DNA of 64,000 nucleotides from an uncultured Pelagibacteraceae bacterium (GTDB lineage: Bacteria > Pseudomonadota > Alphaproteobacteria > Pelagibacterales > Pelagibacteraceae). The stretch spans positions 1 to 64,000 of the forward strand of contig CACLYQ010000002.1 of NCBI GenBank assembly GCA_902611175.1, read 5' to 3'. A program made the translations under genes and the position numbers. This document shows positions 1-10,066 of this stretch, piece by piece. The notes under the pieces were generated by a model, which did not search any database, had not been told where the DNA came from, and worked only from the letters and a program-made list of their open reading frames with translations. Numbering within the stretch: the stretch's first letter is position 1; each line of letters starts with the position of its first letter.

Positions 1-7
1 ATAAATA

Positions 8-352
8 ATGAATGATCTATCTGAAAAAAAATGTGTTCCCTGTGAAGGTAATATTCCACCATTTGATATAAAACAAATTCATAAATATCTTAAAAAAGTT
101 GATGGATGGGAAGTAATTGAGGATAAAATAGATGGATATCATCTTATAAAAAATTTTAAATTTGACAATTTTTTAAAAAGTCAGGAATTTGTAAATAAAG
201 TTGGAATTATTGCTGAAAGTGAGGGGCATCACCCTGATTTATGGTTTGGATGGGGTTATGCAAAGATTAAAATATTTACGCATGCAATCAAGGGTTTAGC
301 AGAAAGTGATTTTATACTTGCAGCAAAAATAGATAAAATAATTACTCAATGA
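8..352 (+). CDS. phhB: pterin-4a-carbinolamine dehydratase
   Basis: ORF with SEGHHPDLWFGWGYAKIKIFTHAIKGLAESDFILAAKID, the typical PCD/DCoH pattern. Confidence 0.9.
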   Translation: MNDLSEKKCVPCEGNIPPFDIKQIHKYLKKVDGWEVIEDKIDGYHLIKNFKFDNFLKSQEFVNKVGIIAESEGHHPDLWFGWGYAKIKIFTHAIKGLAESDFILAAKIDKIITQ

Positions 353-1905
353 TTAAAGTGTCTTGTCTTAGAAAAAACTAAAATAGTACCAGTTTGATTT
401 GCAAATTTAATAATCTCTTTATCATTTTTAGAACCTGAGGGCTGCACAACTCCAATAATACCCGCTTGTACAAGTTTCTCTAAACCATCAACAAATGGAA
501 AAAAAGCGTCTGAAGCAGCTAATAATTCATCTCCATTTTTAATTTTTTGAAATTGTTTCATTTTATTAATAGCTATTTGACAACTATCTATTCTGCTAGG
601 TTGTCCTGATCCTATTCCTACAGTTTTGTAATTGTTTGTAATTACAACTGAATTTGATTTTGCATATCTAGATACATTAAATGCAAAAATAAGTTTTTTT
701 AAAGTCTCTTTACTTGGTTTTTCTTTTGAAACGACTTTAAAGTTTTTTGTTGAAAAATTTAAATTATCAGGTTCTTGTACTAATATCGAGTCAAATTTAC
801 TCAAAAAATTCAATTTAAAATTTTTACCGAGCTTAGACGAGTCAATAATTCTTAGATTTCTTTTTTTTTTAAATAATAAAATTGATTTCTCATCAAAACC
901 ATTGGCAATTATTACTTCAAAAAAAGTTTTATTAATTTCTTTAGCTAAATTAATTTTCACTCTAAAATTACAAGCTACAATACCACCATATGCACTTATT
1001 GGGTCAGAATTAAATGCTTCTTTATAAGATTTGAAATTATTTGGGTTTAATGAAACACCACAAGGATTTGCATGTTTTATAATTGTAACACCTCTATTTT
1101 TAGGTAATGATTTAGTGATACTTAAAGCTGAATAAAGATCATTATAATTATTATAGCTTAGTTGTTTTCCACTAAGTTGTTTAATCTTTATATCTTCATT
1201 TTGTTGATATATAGCAGCTTCTTGATGAGGATTTTCGCCATATCTTGTCTTTTCATATAACTTGCCAGAAAAAATATTCTTTGAAGGAAAGTTATTTTTT
1301 ATTTTTTTATTAAAATAATTAAATATTTTTGACTCGTAATATGCTGTTTCCATAAATGCCTCTTCTGCAAGTTTTTCTCTATAATTTAGATTAGTAGAGC
1401 CATTATTCTTATTTATTTCAAATATAAATTTTTGATACTGACTTGGATTACTTATTACCACTACATCATTGTAATTTTTTGCGGCGGCTCTTACCATTGT
1501 AGGTCCACCAATATCTATGTTTTCTATTATTTTATTGTGTCCATCTTTTTTGTAAAAAATGTTCTCAAATGGGTAAAAATTAACGATTACTAAATCTATA
1601 TTATCGTAACCATTAACCTTCATTTGCTTTTGATGTTTTTTGTTATTTCTTATATTGAGTATTCCAGAATATATCTTGGGATGTAAAGTTTTTACTCTTC
1701 CATCTAAAACTTCTTCAGTACTTGTATATTTAGATACTTCAATACACTTATAACCCAATTTTATAATTTTTTTGTAAGTACCTCCTGAGCTAATAATCTT
1801 TATACCAAGTTTATTCAACGAATTTAGCAAAAGTTTAAGCCCTGATTTATCTGATAAAGATATTAAGGCATTTTTTATTTTTACTGTATTTTTTCTATTT
1901 CCCAT
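346..1905 (-). CDS. purH: bifunctional AICAR transformylase / IMP cyclohydrolase
   Basis: 519 aa; ALISLSDKSGL N-terminus, RYGENPHQ and IIKHANPCG motifs. Confidence 0.97.
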   Translation of the reverse strand: MGNRKNTVKIKNALISLSDKSGLKLLLNSLNKLGIKIISSGGTYKKIIKLGYKCIEVSKYTSTEEVLDGRVKTLHPKIYSGILNIRNNKKHQKQMKVNGYDNIDLVIVNFYPFENIFYKKDGHNKIIENIDIGGPTMVRAAAKNYNDVVVISNPSQYQKFIFEINKNNGSTNLNYREKLAEEAFMETAYYESKIFNYFNKKIKNNFPSKNIFSGKLYEKTRYGENPHQEAAIYQQNEDIKIKQLSGKQLSYNNYNDLYSALSITKSLPKNRGVTIIKHANPCGVSLNPNNFKSYKEAFNSDPISAYGGIVACNFRVKINLAKEINKTFFEVIIANGFDEKSILLFKKKRNLRIIDSSKLGKNFKLNFLSKFDSILVQEPDNLNFSTKNFKVVSKEKPSKETLKKLIFAFNVSRYAKSNSVVITNNYKTVGIGSGQPSRIDSCQIAINKMKQFQKIKNGDELLAASDAFFPFVDGLEKLVQAGIIGVVQPSGSKNDKEIIKFANQTGTILVFSKTRHFNH

Positions 1906-3506
1906 TTGATTTCTTGGTCAGCATTTTTTATTAAACCAGATATACATATATTTTCATTTTCACTAAATAGATTTTTATTACCAAAATATATGCCTCTTTC
2001 AATGTTAATAGATCCATAATTCGAAGTAAACTTCCACCCTGAATTTTCAATTTTGATTAATATAGTTTTATTATCTAATGTTTTTGTTAGTTTAACACCT
2101 GGTGTCATATGAAATCTAATATCAAATTTTTTAGAAACATATTCTTTTTTTGAAATAATTCGATCTTTACCCAATAATTTATTTTTTCCCAAGAAAAATT
2201 CTAAACATCTTTCATGAATTATACCGAACTTCTTTAAATATCCGTTGTGAGATGCTTTAATTAACCAATAATTTTTTTTATCTACAATATTTTTATTACT
2301 AACTTTTAGACCATTTTCGATGTTTTTATATTTGCTGTTAATATTGAATGAGCAGCTTGAATGATTTTCTAGAATAAGTGTTGAATGTGCGGCCGTTGAT
2401 TTTGAAATTAAATTAAACTTATTTTTAAAATCTTGGAAATAACCAGAATTTGATATTAATTTTTTTCCTTTAAAGAAAAATTCAAAAGATAGAGCACCGC
2501 TTTGATAATTATTTGAAAAACCTCTCGATGGTGAGTGTCCAATATCCATTGCAAGGACAGTATTTTTATCTTTTAAAATAGCATAACCACCAGATTCATT
2601 ATTAATATTTTCAAAATTATATTTGTGTAAACTTAAATATCTGTTGAATTCATTTAGATCAGCTTGATGATTTCCATTAAATAACAAACTTTCATTTATA
2701 TTTGAAAATATCGAATAGGATTTTCCTAAATAAAAAATTATTTCATCAAGATACTCTGGTATATCACTTAAAGATTCTTTTAACAATTCCCTGACAAGAA
2801 CAAAATATTTAAGATAAAAGTTTAGTTGCCTAATGCTTCTAGTTTTTGGAAAATATTCATTATCAAAAGATTGAATAACAATTTTTTTTAATAATCCTAG
2901 ACCATAATTTAAAAATTTATCATTTTCATATGATAGCCCAGTTATTATTATTGCTGTGCAACCTAGCAATTTATCATCAACAGATTTAGATTTGGTAATT
3001 TCATTTATTAAATGGTTAATTTGTTTATTGATTAAAAAATTAAACTTTTTTTTATAATTAATACTCCCATCATCATAGGAAAGTTTCGAGTTTGCAATCC
3101 ATGATATTATTCTTTTAGATAAAATATCAATTTGCCAGTTTGATGAATTATAATTTTCATTTTCGTTAATCCATCTTTCTATTATTGATTGGGTTATATT
3201 TGGAGAGGATTTGAGATCAATGCTAAATAACCAATAAAAACTGTGCAACTTATTGTAATTTCTGCCTTTTAATAATTTATTTTGCCAAATATTTTCCTTA
3301 TCTAATTCTTCTATTTTCAATTTTTTTTTATCGTATTTTACTAAGCAACTAAGGATACTTAAACTTGGTCTATAGCTAATACTACCAATTTCAATTTTAG
3401 AAATTTTTTTATTATAATGAGTTGATTTTAAATATAATTTTCTTAGCTGATCTTTGGATGAGTTTAAAAATTCATTTGCTAAAATTAAAGAATTTTTTAA
3501 ATACAT
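1881..3506 (-). CDS. heparinase II/III family protein
   Basis: 541 aa; FNGNHQADLNEFNRYLSLHKYNFENINNESGGYAILKDKNTVLAMDIG and AAHSTLILENHSS motifs; position beside purH. Confidence 0.85.
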   Translation of the reverse strand: MYLKNSLILANEFLNSSKDQLRKLYLKSTHYNKKISKIEIGSISYRPSLSILSCLVKYDKKKLKIEELDKENIWQNKLLKGRNYNKLHSFYWLFSIDLKSSPNITQSIIERWINENENYNSSNWQIDILSKRIISWIANSKLSYDDGSINYKKKFNFLINKQINHLINEITKSKSVDDKLLGCTAIIITGLSYENDKFLNYGLGLLKKIVIQSFDNEYFPKTRSIRQLNFYLKYFVLVRELLKESLSDIPEYLDEIIFYLGKSYSIFSNINESLLFNGNHQADLNEFNRYLSLHKYNFENINNESGGYAILKDKNTVLAMDIGHSPSRGFSNNYQSGALSFEFFFKGKKLISNSGYFQDFKNKFNLISKSTAAHSTLILENHSSCSFNINSKYKNIENGLKVSNKNIVDKKNYWLIKASHNGYLKKFGIIHERCLEFFLGKNKLLGKDRIISKKEYVSKKFDIRFHMTPGVKLTKTLDNKTILIKIENSGWKFTSNYGSINIERGIYFGNKNLFSENENICISGLIKNADQEIKWEIEKIQ

Positions 3507-3507
3507 C

Positions 3508-4167
3508 TTACATCGATCTTAGAGTTTCTATGTTTTTTTTTATGTTACCATTATTTTCTTTAAATATTGTTGTCCCTGATACTAATATGTTCGCTCCTGC
3601 TGATATAACTTCTTTTGAGTTTGAGAAATTAATCCCACCATCAACTTCAATATCAAATGTTAGATCATTTTTTTTTTTTATTTGATAAATTTTTTTAATT
3701 TTTTCTATAATTTTTGGTATAAATTTTTGACCACCAAAGCCTGGATATACGCTCATAATTAAAATCAAATCAATTTCTCCTAAGTATTTTTCTATAATGT
3801 CTATTTCTGTATCTGGATTTAATGATACGCCTACCTTTTTTTTTAAATGTTTTATAAGTTTTATAGAATCAACTAAATTTTCAGTCGCCTCAGGATGAAT
3901 TGTTATAATATCTGATCCTGCATCAGCAAAATTTTTTATGTATTTATGAACTGGTGAAATCATTAAATGAACATCAAATGGCAAATTTGTATATTTTCGA
4001 AGCGTCTTTATCACTGGAGGTCCAATTGTTATGTTGGGGACAAAATGACCATCCATAACATCCACATGAATTAAATCTGCTCCACTTTCTTCTAATCTTT
4101 TAATTTCTTTACCTAATTGACTAAAATCCGCTGAAAGTATTGAAGGTGAAATTTGTATTTTTTTCAT
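3508..4167 (-). CDS. rpe: ribulose-phosphate 3-epimerase
   Basis: ISPSILSADFSQLGKEI, HVDVMDGHFVPNITIGP, MSVYPGFGGQKFIP, EVDGGIN motifs. Confidence 0.97.
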   Translation of the reverse strand: MKKIQISPSILSADFSQLGKEIKRLEESGADLIHVDVMDGHFVPNITIGPPVIKTLRKYTNLPFDVHLMISPVHKYIKNFADAGSDIITIHPEATENLVDSIKLIKHLKKKVGVSLNPDTEIDIIEKYLGEIDLILIMSVYPGFGGQKFIPKIIEKIKKIYQIKKKNDLTFDIEVDGGINFSNSKEVISAGANILVSGTTIFKENNGNIKKNIETLRSM

Positions 4168-4214
4168 TGATAGTTAAAAACTAGTACTATCAATTTTAAA
4201 CTATATTTGAATTA

Positions 4215-4550
4215 TTATTTACCAAAAATTTTATAAATTTCTGCTGCTATTTCACTTTCTAATGGAAACGATAACATACCCATGACAGAATAACCCATTA
4301 AATACGGCATTAAATAAAATCTAAACATGTAAAAAAACCATGCAACATAAAGTGGAACGAGAGGTCCTATTATGAAACTAGGTGTTATAAACTTAAAAAT
4401 TTTTATTATTGGATTTGTATATTTAACAAACACTTTCATAAAAAAAAATTCAGAATCTTCTTTTTGAAAAATATTCATTGCAGATCTTCCTATCAAAGTC
4501 CACATGATGATACCTAAAATGTAGTCAATTATTAAAATGTATAACGGCAT
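4215..4550 (-). CDS. small membrane protein, possibly YggT-like
   Basis: 111 aa, several hydrophobic segments; weak resemblance to YggT. Confidence 0.5.
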   Translation of the reverse strand: MPLYILIIDYILGIIMWTLIGRSAMNIFQKEDSEFFFMKVFVKYTNPIIKIFKFITPSFIIGPLVPLYVAWFFYMFRFYLMPYLMGYSVMGMLSFPLESEIAAEIYKIFGK

Positions 4551-4563
4551 TTATTTGAAAAAA

Positions 4564-4584
4564 TGGGGGCGAATACCGCCCCCA
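4564..4584 (-). terminator. intrinsic terminator after the symporter gene
   Basis: TGGGGGCG-AATAC-CGCCCCCA perfect stem; T-rich on the minus-strand 3' side. Confidence 0.8.
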
Positions 4585-4597
4585 CAAAAAGTTTAAT

Positions 4598-6436
4598 TTA
4601 GTGTTGCTTACCAAGTATTGTCTTACCTGATGGAACACGAACTTCGTCTACCATTTGCTGTGTAGCTTTATCTGGTTCTTCAGTCATTAAACTTACTACA
4701 ACCATTACAACTAAACAGACCGACGCTCCGATTATACCGAAACGTAAATGGTCAATACCTAACCAAGGTGCATTACCCATAAACTTAGGATACACATAAA
4801 TTAGATAAGCTGTTCCTGATGCAAGACCTGCTATCATACCTGCTATTGCTCCTTGTCTTGTTGCTCTCTTCCACCATACACCAAGTATTAATGGGAAGAA
4901 CAATCCTGACATTGCAAAGTCAAATGCCCAAGCAACTGCACCAAGAATACTAGTGATCCTCATTGATGCAATGTATGCTCCAGCGGCACCAATAACAATT
5001 AGAAGTGCTCTAGCAACCAATAATCTTTTTCTTACATCTGCTTTTGGATCAATGATTTTGTAGTAGATATCATGTGATAAAGCGTTTGCGATAGCAAGAA
5101 TTAGACCATCAGCAGTTGACATCGCAGCAGCCATTCCTCCTGCAGCAACTAGTCCAGAGATTACGTATGGTAATCCAGCAACTTCAGGAGTTGCTAGTAC
5201 AACTACGTCACCTCTCATGAACCATTCATTTAACTGAAGAATGCCATCTCCGTTAAAGTCTGCTATGAAGGCTTGTTTTACATTAATCCAAGCATTTACC
5301 CACTCAATCTGCATAATTTCAGCAATTGGTTTTCCAATAATACCTGTTGGTAAGTTTGGATCTATTAGTGAGATCTTGGATAATGTTGCAAGCATTGGCG
5401 CTGAAGTATAAAGCAATGCAATAAAGAATAGTGACCATGCCACTGATTTTCTTGCAGCTTTAACACTTGGAGTAGTGAAGTATCTCATTAAAATGTGTGG
5501 TAAAGAAGCTGTTCCTACCATCATACATAGTGCTAATGAAATAAACTTCCATGCAGCCATTCCACCTTCTGGCACACCTGCGTGTGATACAGCGATAGAT
5601 TTTAGACCACCTGGAACACCTGCAGCTTTGATATCTGCAGCAGCATTTTTAACTAATCCAAATTGCGACTCAAGTGCACCTAATCTAGCCACTTCCTCAC
5701 CTAACATAAAGTGTGGAAAGAAACCAAATCCAGATTTGTTACTAATCCAGAATACTGGAATTAGATAAGCAATAATCAATACTATGTATTGTGCAACCTG
5801 TGTCCAAGTTACCGCTCTCATTCCGCCTAGCATTGAACAAAGTAAAATACTTACTAGTCCAACCCAAACTCCTAATTCAAATGGAATACTTAGTGCTCTA
5901 GATGCAATTGTTCCTGTTGCGTTAATTTGAGCTGTTACATATGTGAAAGAAGCCAATGTTAAAACAACCACAGCGCAGAACCTTGCAAAGTTCCCCCCGT
6001 ATCTTGTTCCAATGAAATCCGGTACAGTGTAACATCCAAATTTTCTTAAGTATGGTGCTAAAAGTGATGATACTAAAACGTATCCCCCAGTCCAACCGAC
6101 CAAGAAAGCCATATAAGTATAACCACCAAAATAAATACCACCAGCCATTGCAACGAATGATGCACCCGACATCCAGTCAGCTGCAGTTGCCATTCCGTTA
6201 AATACTGTTGGCACCTGTCTTCCAGCAACATAATAAGCGTCGACTTGTACAGTTCTAGATAGATATCCAATTATGGCATATATACAAACTGTAAAAGCGA
6301 CAAACAAAATACCAATTGTTTTTGCGGTCATACCTGCTTGCTCTGCTATTGCCATCAAAATGATGAATATGAAGAAGCCCCCAGTATATGTTCCGTAAAT
6401 TTTTGGTAGGTTGTCAATAAAATTGCCTTTAAACAT
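4598..6436 (-). CDS. sodium:solute (acetate-type) symporter, VC_2705-like subfamily
   Basis: 612 aa, many TM helices; GGMAAAMSTADGLILAIANALSHDIYYKI; partner DUF4212 gene upstream and acs nearby. Confidence 0.92.
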   Translation of the reverse strand: MFKGNFIDNLPKIYGTYTGGFFIFIILMAIAEQAGMTAKTIGILFVAFTVCIYAIIGYLSRTVQVDAYYVAGRQVPTVFNGMATAADWMSGASFVAMAGGIYFGGYTYMAFLVGWTGGYVLVSSLLAPYLRKFGCYTVPDFIGTRYGGNFARFCAVVVLTLASFTYVTAQINATGTIASRALSIPFELGVWVGLVSILLCSMLGGMRAVTWTQVAQYIVLIIAYLIPVFWISNKSGFGFFPHFMLGEEVARLGALESQFGLVKNAAADIKAAGVPGGLKSIAVSHAGVPEGGMAAWKFISLALCMMVGTASLPHILMRYFTTPSVKAARKSVAWSLFFIALLYTSAPMLATLSKISLIDPNLPTGIIGKPIAEIMQIEWVNAWINVKQAFIADFNGDGILQLNEWFMRGDVVVLATPEVAGLPYVISGLVAAGGMAAAMSTADGLILAIANALSHDIYYKIIDPKADVRKRLLVARALLIVIGAAGAYIASMRITSILGAVAWAFDFAMSGLFFPLILGVWWKRATRQGAIAGMIAGLASGTAYLIYVYPKFMGNAPWLGIDHLRFGIIGASVCLVVMVVVSLMTEEPDKATQQMVDEVRVPSGKTILGKQH

Positions 6437-6693
6437 TAATCATCCTCCTTTTCGGTAAAACCAAACTCTTCATCGATTTTTTCCTGTCTATTTGCAAACC
6501 AAAAAATTAGGACCACAAATGCAATGATGGAACCTTGCGCACACATGTAATACGCTAATGGATATCCCATAAAACTTGAAGTGTTTAGGTCAGAACCAAA
6601 CATGAAGATCAGATAACCGAAAACAAACCAAATAATTAATGTAATGATCATCAATCCTTTGGTTTTTTCCCAGTGCTTTTCTTTGTTTGACAT
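6436..6693 (-). CDS. DUF4212 family small subunit of the symporter
   Basis: 85 aa, two TM segments, directly upstream of the SSS gene; family recognised from size and context. Confidence 0.85.
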   Translation of the reverse strand: MSNKEKHWEKTKGLMIITLIIWFVFGYLIFMFGSDLNTSSFMGYPLAYYMCAQGSIIAFVVLIFWFANRQEKIDEEFGFTEKEDD

Positions 6694-6804
6694 TATTTTT
6701 ATCCTCCCTATAGGTTAAAGATATAATTCATACTCATTTAATGTAATATTTAAAGAGTAAAAAATGGCATATATTTATAGTAAAAGTGGTAATATTAGTT
6801 CTAA

Positions 6805-7434
6805 ATGGGCATTAAATACAAATTAAAGCTCAAAGATTTGAAATTTGAGTATTTAAAGGAATATTTCATTCCATTTCTAAAATATTTCAAAAAAACAAAA
6901 AAAATTGAGAATTATTCTGATTTAAAAGAATTTATTCAAAAAAAATCTGCATGGGTAAGCCAAGTTACTCTATATGGATATCTCAAAACACGAATGGGAG
7001 CAAAATATGTATTGATGTTTGAAGATGAAATATTTTTAGGGTCAATCAATAAAGCTAAATGGAATATTTACTCAACTGCTTTACAAGATTTAACTTTTTA
7101 TACTGTCTCTTTTTTAAAAAATATCAGAAATCAACATGATACTGAAAAAGCAAATGAAATCTATTTTGAAATTTTAGATAATGAACTTCAAAAAAATGAA
7201 ATGCCAAAAGAGATATACGAGAACGCAAAAAAGAAATTTCAAGAAAGATATGAAAACATAGAATGGAATAAATACCATGAGTCATTACCATTTAATGCTA
7301 GCGCTTTGTCTTTATATGAATGGTCTCCAATAGCTGAAGAATTAAAATCTTTAGATAAAAAAATTGTTTTGAACTCTATGATCTTAAAATGGGATAATGT
7401 TAAAAAAGAATTTATTGAATTAATAAATTTTTAA
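6805..7434 (+). CDS. conserved hypothetical protein
   Basis: 209 aa ORF between the symporter and acs; no family recognised with certainty. Confidence 0.6.
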   Translation: MGIKYKLKLKDLKFEYLKEYFIPFLKYFKKTKKIENYSDLKEFIQKKSAWVSQVTLYGYLKTRMGAKYVLMFEDEIFLGSINKAKWNIYSTALQDLTFYTVSFLKNIRNQHDTEKANEIYFEILDNELQKNEMPKEIYENAKKKFQERYENIEWNKYHESLPFNASALSLYEWSPIAEELKSLDKKIVLNSMILKWDNVKKEFIELINF

Positions 7435-9464
7435 GTATTTTTTCTATTTTCAACTAAGCTTTTTACGACACTTGGATCAGCCAAAGTTGTTGTATCACCT
7501 AATTGATCATGCTGGTTTGCTGCAATTTTTCTCAAAATTCTTCGCATAATTTTTCCTGATCTAGTTTTTGGTAAACCAGGTGAAAACTGAATTAGATCAG
7601 GTGTCGCTATTGGGCCGATTTGTTTTCGAACCCATAGCTTTAAATCTCTTTCTAAGTCTAATGTAGACTCTTCTCCAACATTTAAAGTAACATAACAATA
7701 TAAACCATTACCTTTAATATCGTGCGGATATCCAACCACTGCAGCTTCCGCTACTTTTGGATGAGCAACGAAGGCACTTTCTATTTCTGCAGTTCCTAGA
7801 TTATGCCCTGAAACTATAATTACATCATCTACTCTTCCAGTTATCCAATAATATCCGTCCTTGTCTCTCCTACATCCATCTCCAGTAAAATATTTTCCAT
7901 CAAATTGAGAAAAATAAGTATCAATAAACCTTTTGTGATCTCCATAGACAGTCCTCATTTGTCCAGGCCATGATTGTGCAATACATAATCTGCCTTCTGC
8001 CTCACCTTTTAAAACTTTACCTTCTTTATTAACTATTACAGGTTTAATTCCATAAAAAGGTTTTGTGGCTGAGCCTGGTTTTAAATTAATAGCTCCTGTT
8101 TGAGGACTTATTAATATTCCACCAGTTTCTGTTTGCCACCATGTATCAACAATAGGACACCTAGAGTCCCCAACAGTTTTATAATACCATTCCCATGCCT
8201 CGGGATTGATGGGTTCACCTACTGTTCCTAATAATTTTAGAGTTTTTCTTGATGTTTTTTTAACAGGCTTATCTCCTTCTCTCATCAAAGCTCTAATAGC
8301 AGTTGGAGCAGTGTAAAAAATATTTACCTTGTATTTATCGACAATTTGCCACCACCTAGAACTATCAGGGTATGTTGGTATTCCCTCAAACATAATTGTT
8401 GTTGCGCCGTTTGATAATGGCCCATAAATAATATAACTGTGTCCTGTAACCCAGCCAATATCTGCCGTACACCAATAAATATCTTTAGGTTTATAGTTGA
8501 ATATATATTGATGAGTCATTGATGCGTAAACCATATAGCCACCGGTTGTATGCATTACCCCTTTTGGTTTACCTGTTGAACCTGATGTGTACAAAATGAA
8601 TAAAGGGTCTTCTGCATTCATTTCTTCTGGTTCACATTTGTTTGACACTTTTTTTGTTAGCTCGTGGTACCAAACATCTCTTCTCTCATCCCAATTAATT
8701 CGATTACCTGTTCTTTTTACCACAACACATTTTTTTACATTTGGACAATTTACTAATGCTTCATCGGCGATTGATTTTAATGGTATAATTTTCCCACCTC
8801 TAACACCTTCATCCGCAGTTATAAGATAATCAGACTCACAATCATTTATTCTTCCTGAAATACTATCTGGCGAAAATCCACCGAAAATTATTGAATGAAC
8901 TGCCCCTATTCTTGCACAAGCCAACATTGTATAAGCAAGTTCTGGTATCATTGTTAAATAAATAGTAACTCTATCACCTTTTTTTACGCCGAGTTCTTTC
9001 AAACCATTTGCTGCCTTTGAAACTTCTTTGTGTAATTCTTTGTATGATATTTTCTTATGTACTTTTGGATCATCACCAACCCAAATTATAGCGGTTTTAT
9101 CTTTATTCTTTTTTAAGTGTCTATCTATACAATTAGCTGAAGCGTTTAATGTTCCATCATAGAACCATTTAATTCTCACATCGGAACTACTATACTTCAC
9201 ATCTTTGATTTTTGTGTATGGCTTTATCCAATTAATTCTTTTTCCTTCTTTTTTCCAAAATCCATCATTATCTTTTATAGAAGATTTATATTTTTTTTCA
9301 TATTGTGATTTATTTACGAGAGCTTTATTAATCCAATCTTTTTTTGTTCTATAGATTAATTCTTTTTCTAAGTTTGAAGTTATAGATTTTTTTTTAATCT
9401 TTCTTTTTTTAGATTTCTTTTTTATCTTTTTTCTAACTTTTTTTGCTTTCTTTTTTTTTGGCAT
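7431..9464 (-). CDS. acs: acetyl-CoA synthetase
   Basis: [66 protein letters not shown]; Lys-rich N-terminal extension. Confidence 0.96.
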   Translation of the reverse strand: MPKKKKAKKVRKKIKKKSKKRKIKKKSITSNLEKELIYRTKKDWINKALVNKSQYEKKYKSSIKDNDGFWKKEGKRINWIKPYTKIKDVKYSSSDVRIKWFYDGTLNASANCIDRHLKKNKDKTAIIWVGDDPKVHKKISYKELHKEVSKAANGLKELGVKKGDRVTIYLTMIPELAYTMLACARIGAVHSIIFGGFSPDSISGRINDCESDYLITADEGVRGGKIIPLKSIADEALVNCPNVKKCVVVKRTGNRINWDERRDVWYHELTKKVSNKCEPEEMNAEDPLFILYTSGSTGKPKGVMHTTGGYMVYASMTHQYIFNYKPKDIYWCTADIGWVTGHSYIIYGPLSNGATTIMFEGIPTYPDSSRWWQIVDKYKVNIFYTAPTAIRALMREGDKPVKKTSRKTLKLLGTVGEPINPEAWEWYYKTVGDSRCPIVDTWWQTETGGILISPQTGAINLKPGSATKPFYGIKPVIVNKEGKVLKGEAEGRLCIAQSWPGQMRTVYGDHKRFIDTYFSQFDGKYFTGDGCRRDKDGYYWITGRVDDVIIVSGHNLGTAEIESAFVAHPKVAEAAVVGYPHDIKGNGLYCYVTLNVGEESTLDLERDLKLWVRKQIGPIATPDLIQFSPGLPKTRSGKIMRRILRKIAANQHDQLGDTTTLADPSVVKSLVENRKNT

Positions 9465-9473
9465 GGATTTTTT

Positions 9474-9890
9474 TTAGGTAATACTACCCATCTTCAAAAT
9501 AATTTTCCAGCATTTAGTATCTATTGGCATAACTGAAAGTCTACTTTGTTTTATAAGAGCTATATCTTTTAAATCTTTATTTTTTTTAATATTTTCTAAT
9601 GAAACTGGAGCTTTTAGTTTATTTTTATACTTAACTTTCACTGCTACAAATCGTTTTTCCTTGTCTGTTGGGTCAATAAATGCTGTTTTGATTACTTCAA
9701 CAATACCAACAATCTCTTTACCTATATTCGAATGGTAAAAAAAACAAAGATCTCCCTTTCTCATTTTTTTTAAATTATTAGCGGCTTGATAGTTTCTGAC
9801 ACCATCCCAATCAGCTCCTCTTGATCCTGACTTTTTCTGTTGGTCTAAAGACCAAACGTCAGGTTCTGATTTTAATAACCAATATTGCAT
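9474..9890 (-). CDS. EVE domain protein
   Basis: MQYWLLKSEPDVWSLDQ, GVRNYQAANNLKKMRKGDLCFFYHSN. Confidence 0.93.
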   Translation of the reverse strand: MQYWLLKSEPDVWSLDQQKKSGSRGADWDGVRNYQAANNLKKMRKGDLCFFYHSNIGKEIVGIVEVIKTAFIDPTDKEKRFVAVKVKYKNKLKAPVSLENIKKNKDLKDIALIKQSRLSVMPIDTKCWKIILKMGSIT

Positions 9891-9904
9891 CCAAATAATT
9901 TATA

Positions 9905-10066
9905 TTAAATTGCTATGTAAGTAAAAGGGATAAAAACTTGAACAAAAACAAAAATAGAAAAAATTAAAATTAAAAAAATAAATATTAAAAAAAATATTAA
10001 TTTTACATAACCATATTTTTTTTTAAAATCATTAATTAGATAAATATAATTTAAAATTTTTTTCAT
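9905..10066 (-). CDS. DUF5989-like micro-protein (53 aa), not in the ORF track
   Basis: Translated by hand: MKKILNYIYLINDFKKKYGYVKLIFFLIFIFLILIFSIFVFVQVFIPFTYIAI*. ATGA overlap with the carbamoyltransferase stop; basic N-terminus, one TM helix, PF-Y-I ending. Confidence 0.7.
   Translation of the reverse strand: MKKILNYIYLINDFKKKYGYVKLIFFLIFIFLILIFSIFVFVQVFIPFTYIAI

Noticed and set aside
632-1027. 131-aa plus-strand ORF inside purH
   Set aside because: Antisense to a confident purH; no recognisable family; typical chance open frame.
3422-3685. 87-aa ORF over the heparinase/rpe junction
   Set aside because: Antisense to two confident genes and low complexity.
5475-5768. 97-aa ORF antisense to the symporter
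   Set aside because: Shadow ORF of a conserved coding frame.
6073-6270. 65-aa same-strand alternative-frame ORF inside the symporter
   Set aside because: Out-of-frame overlap with a strongly conserved gene.
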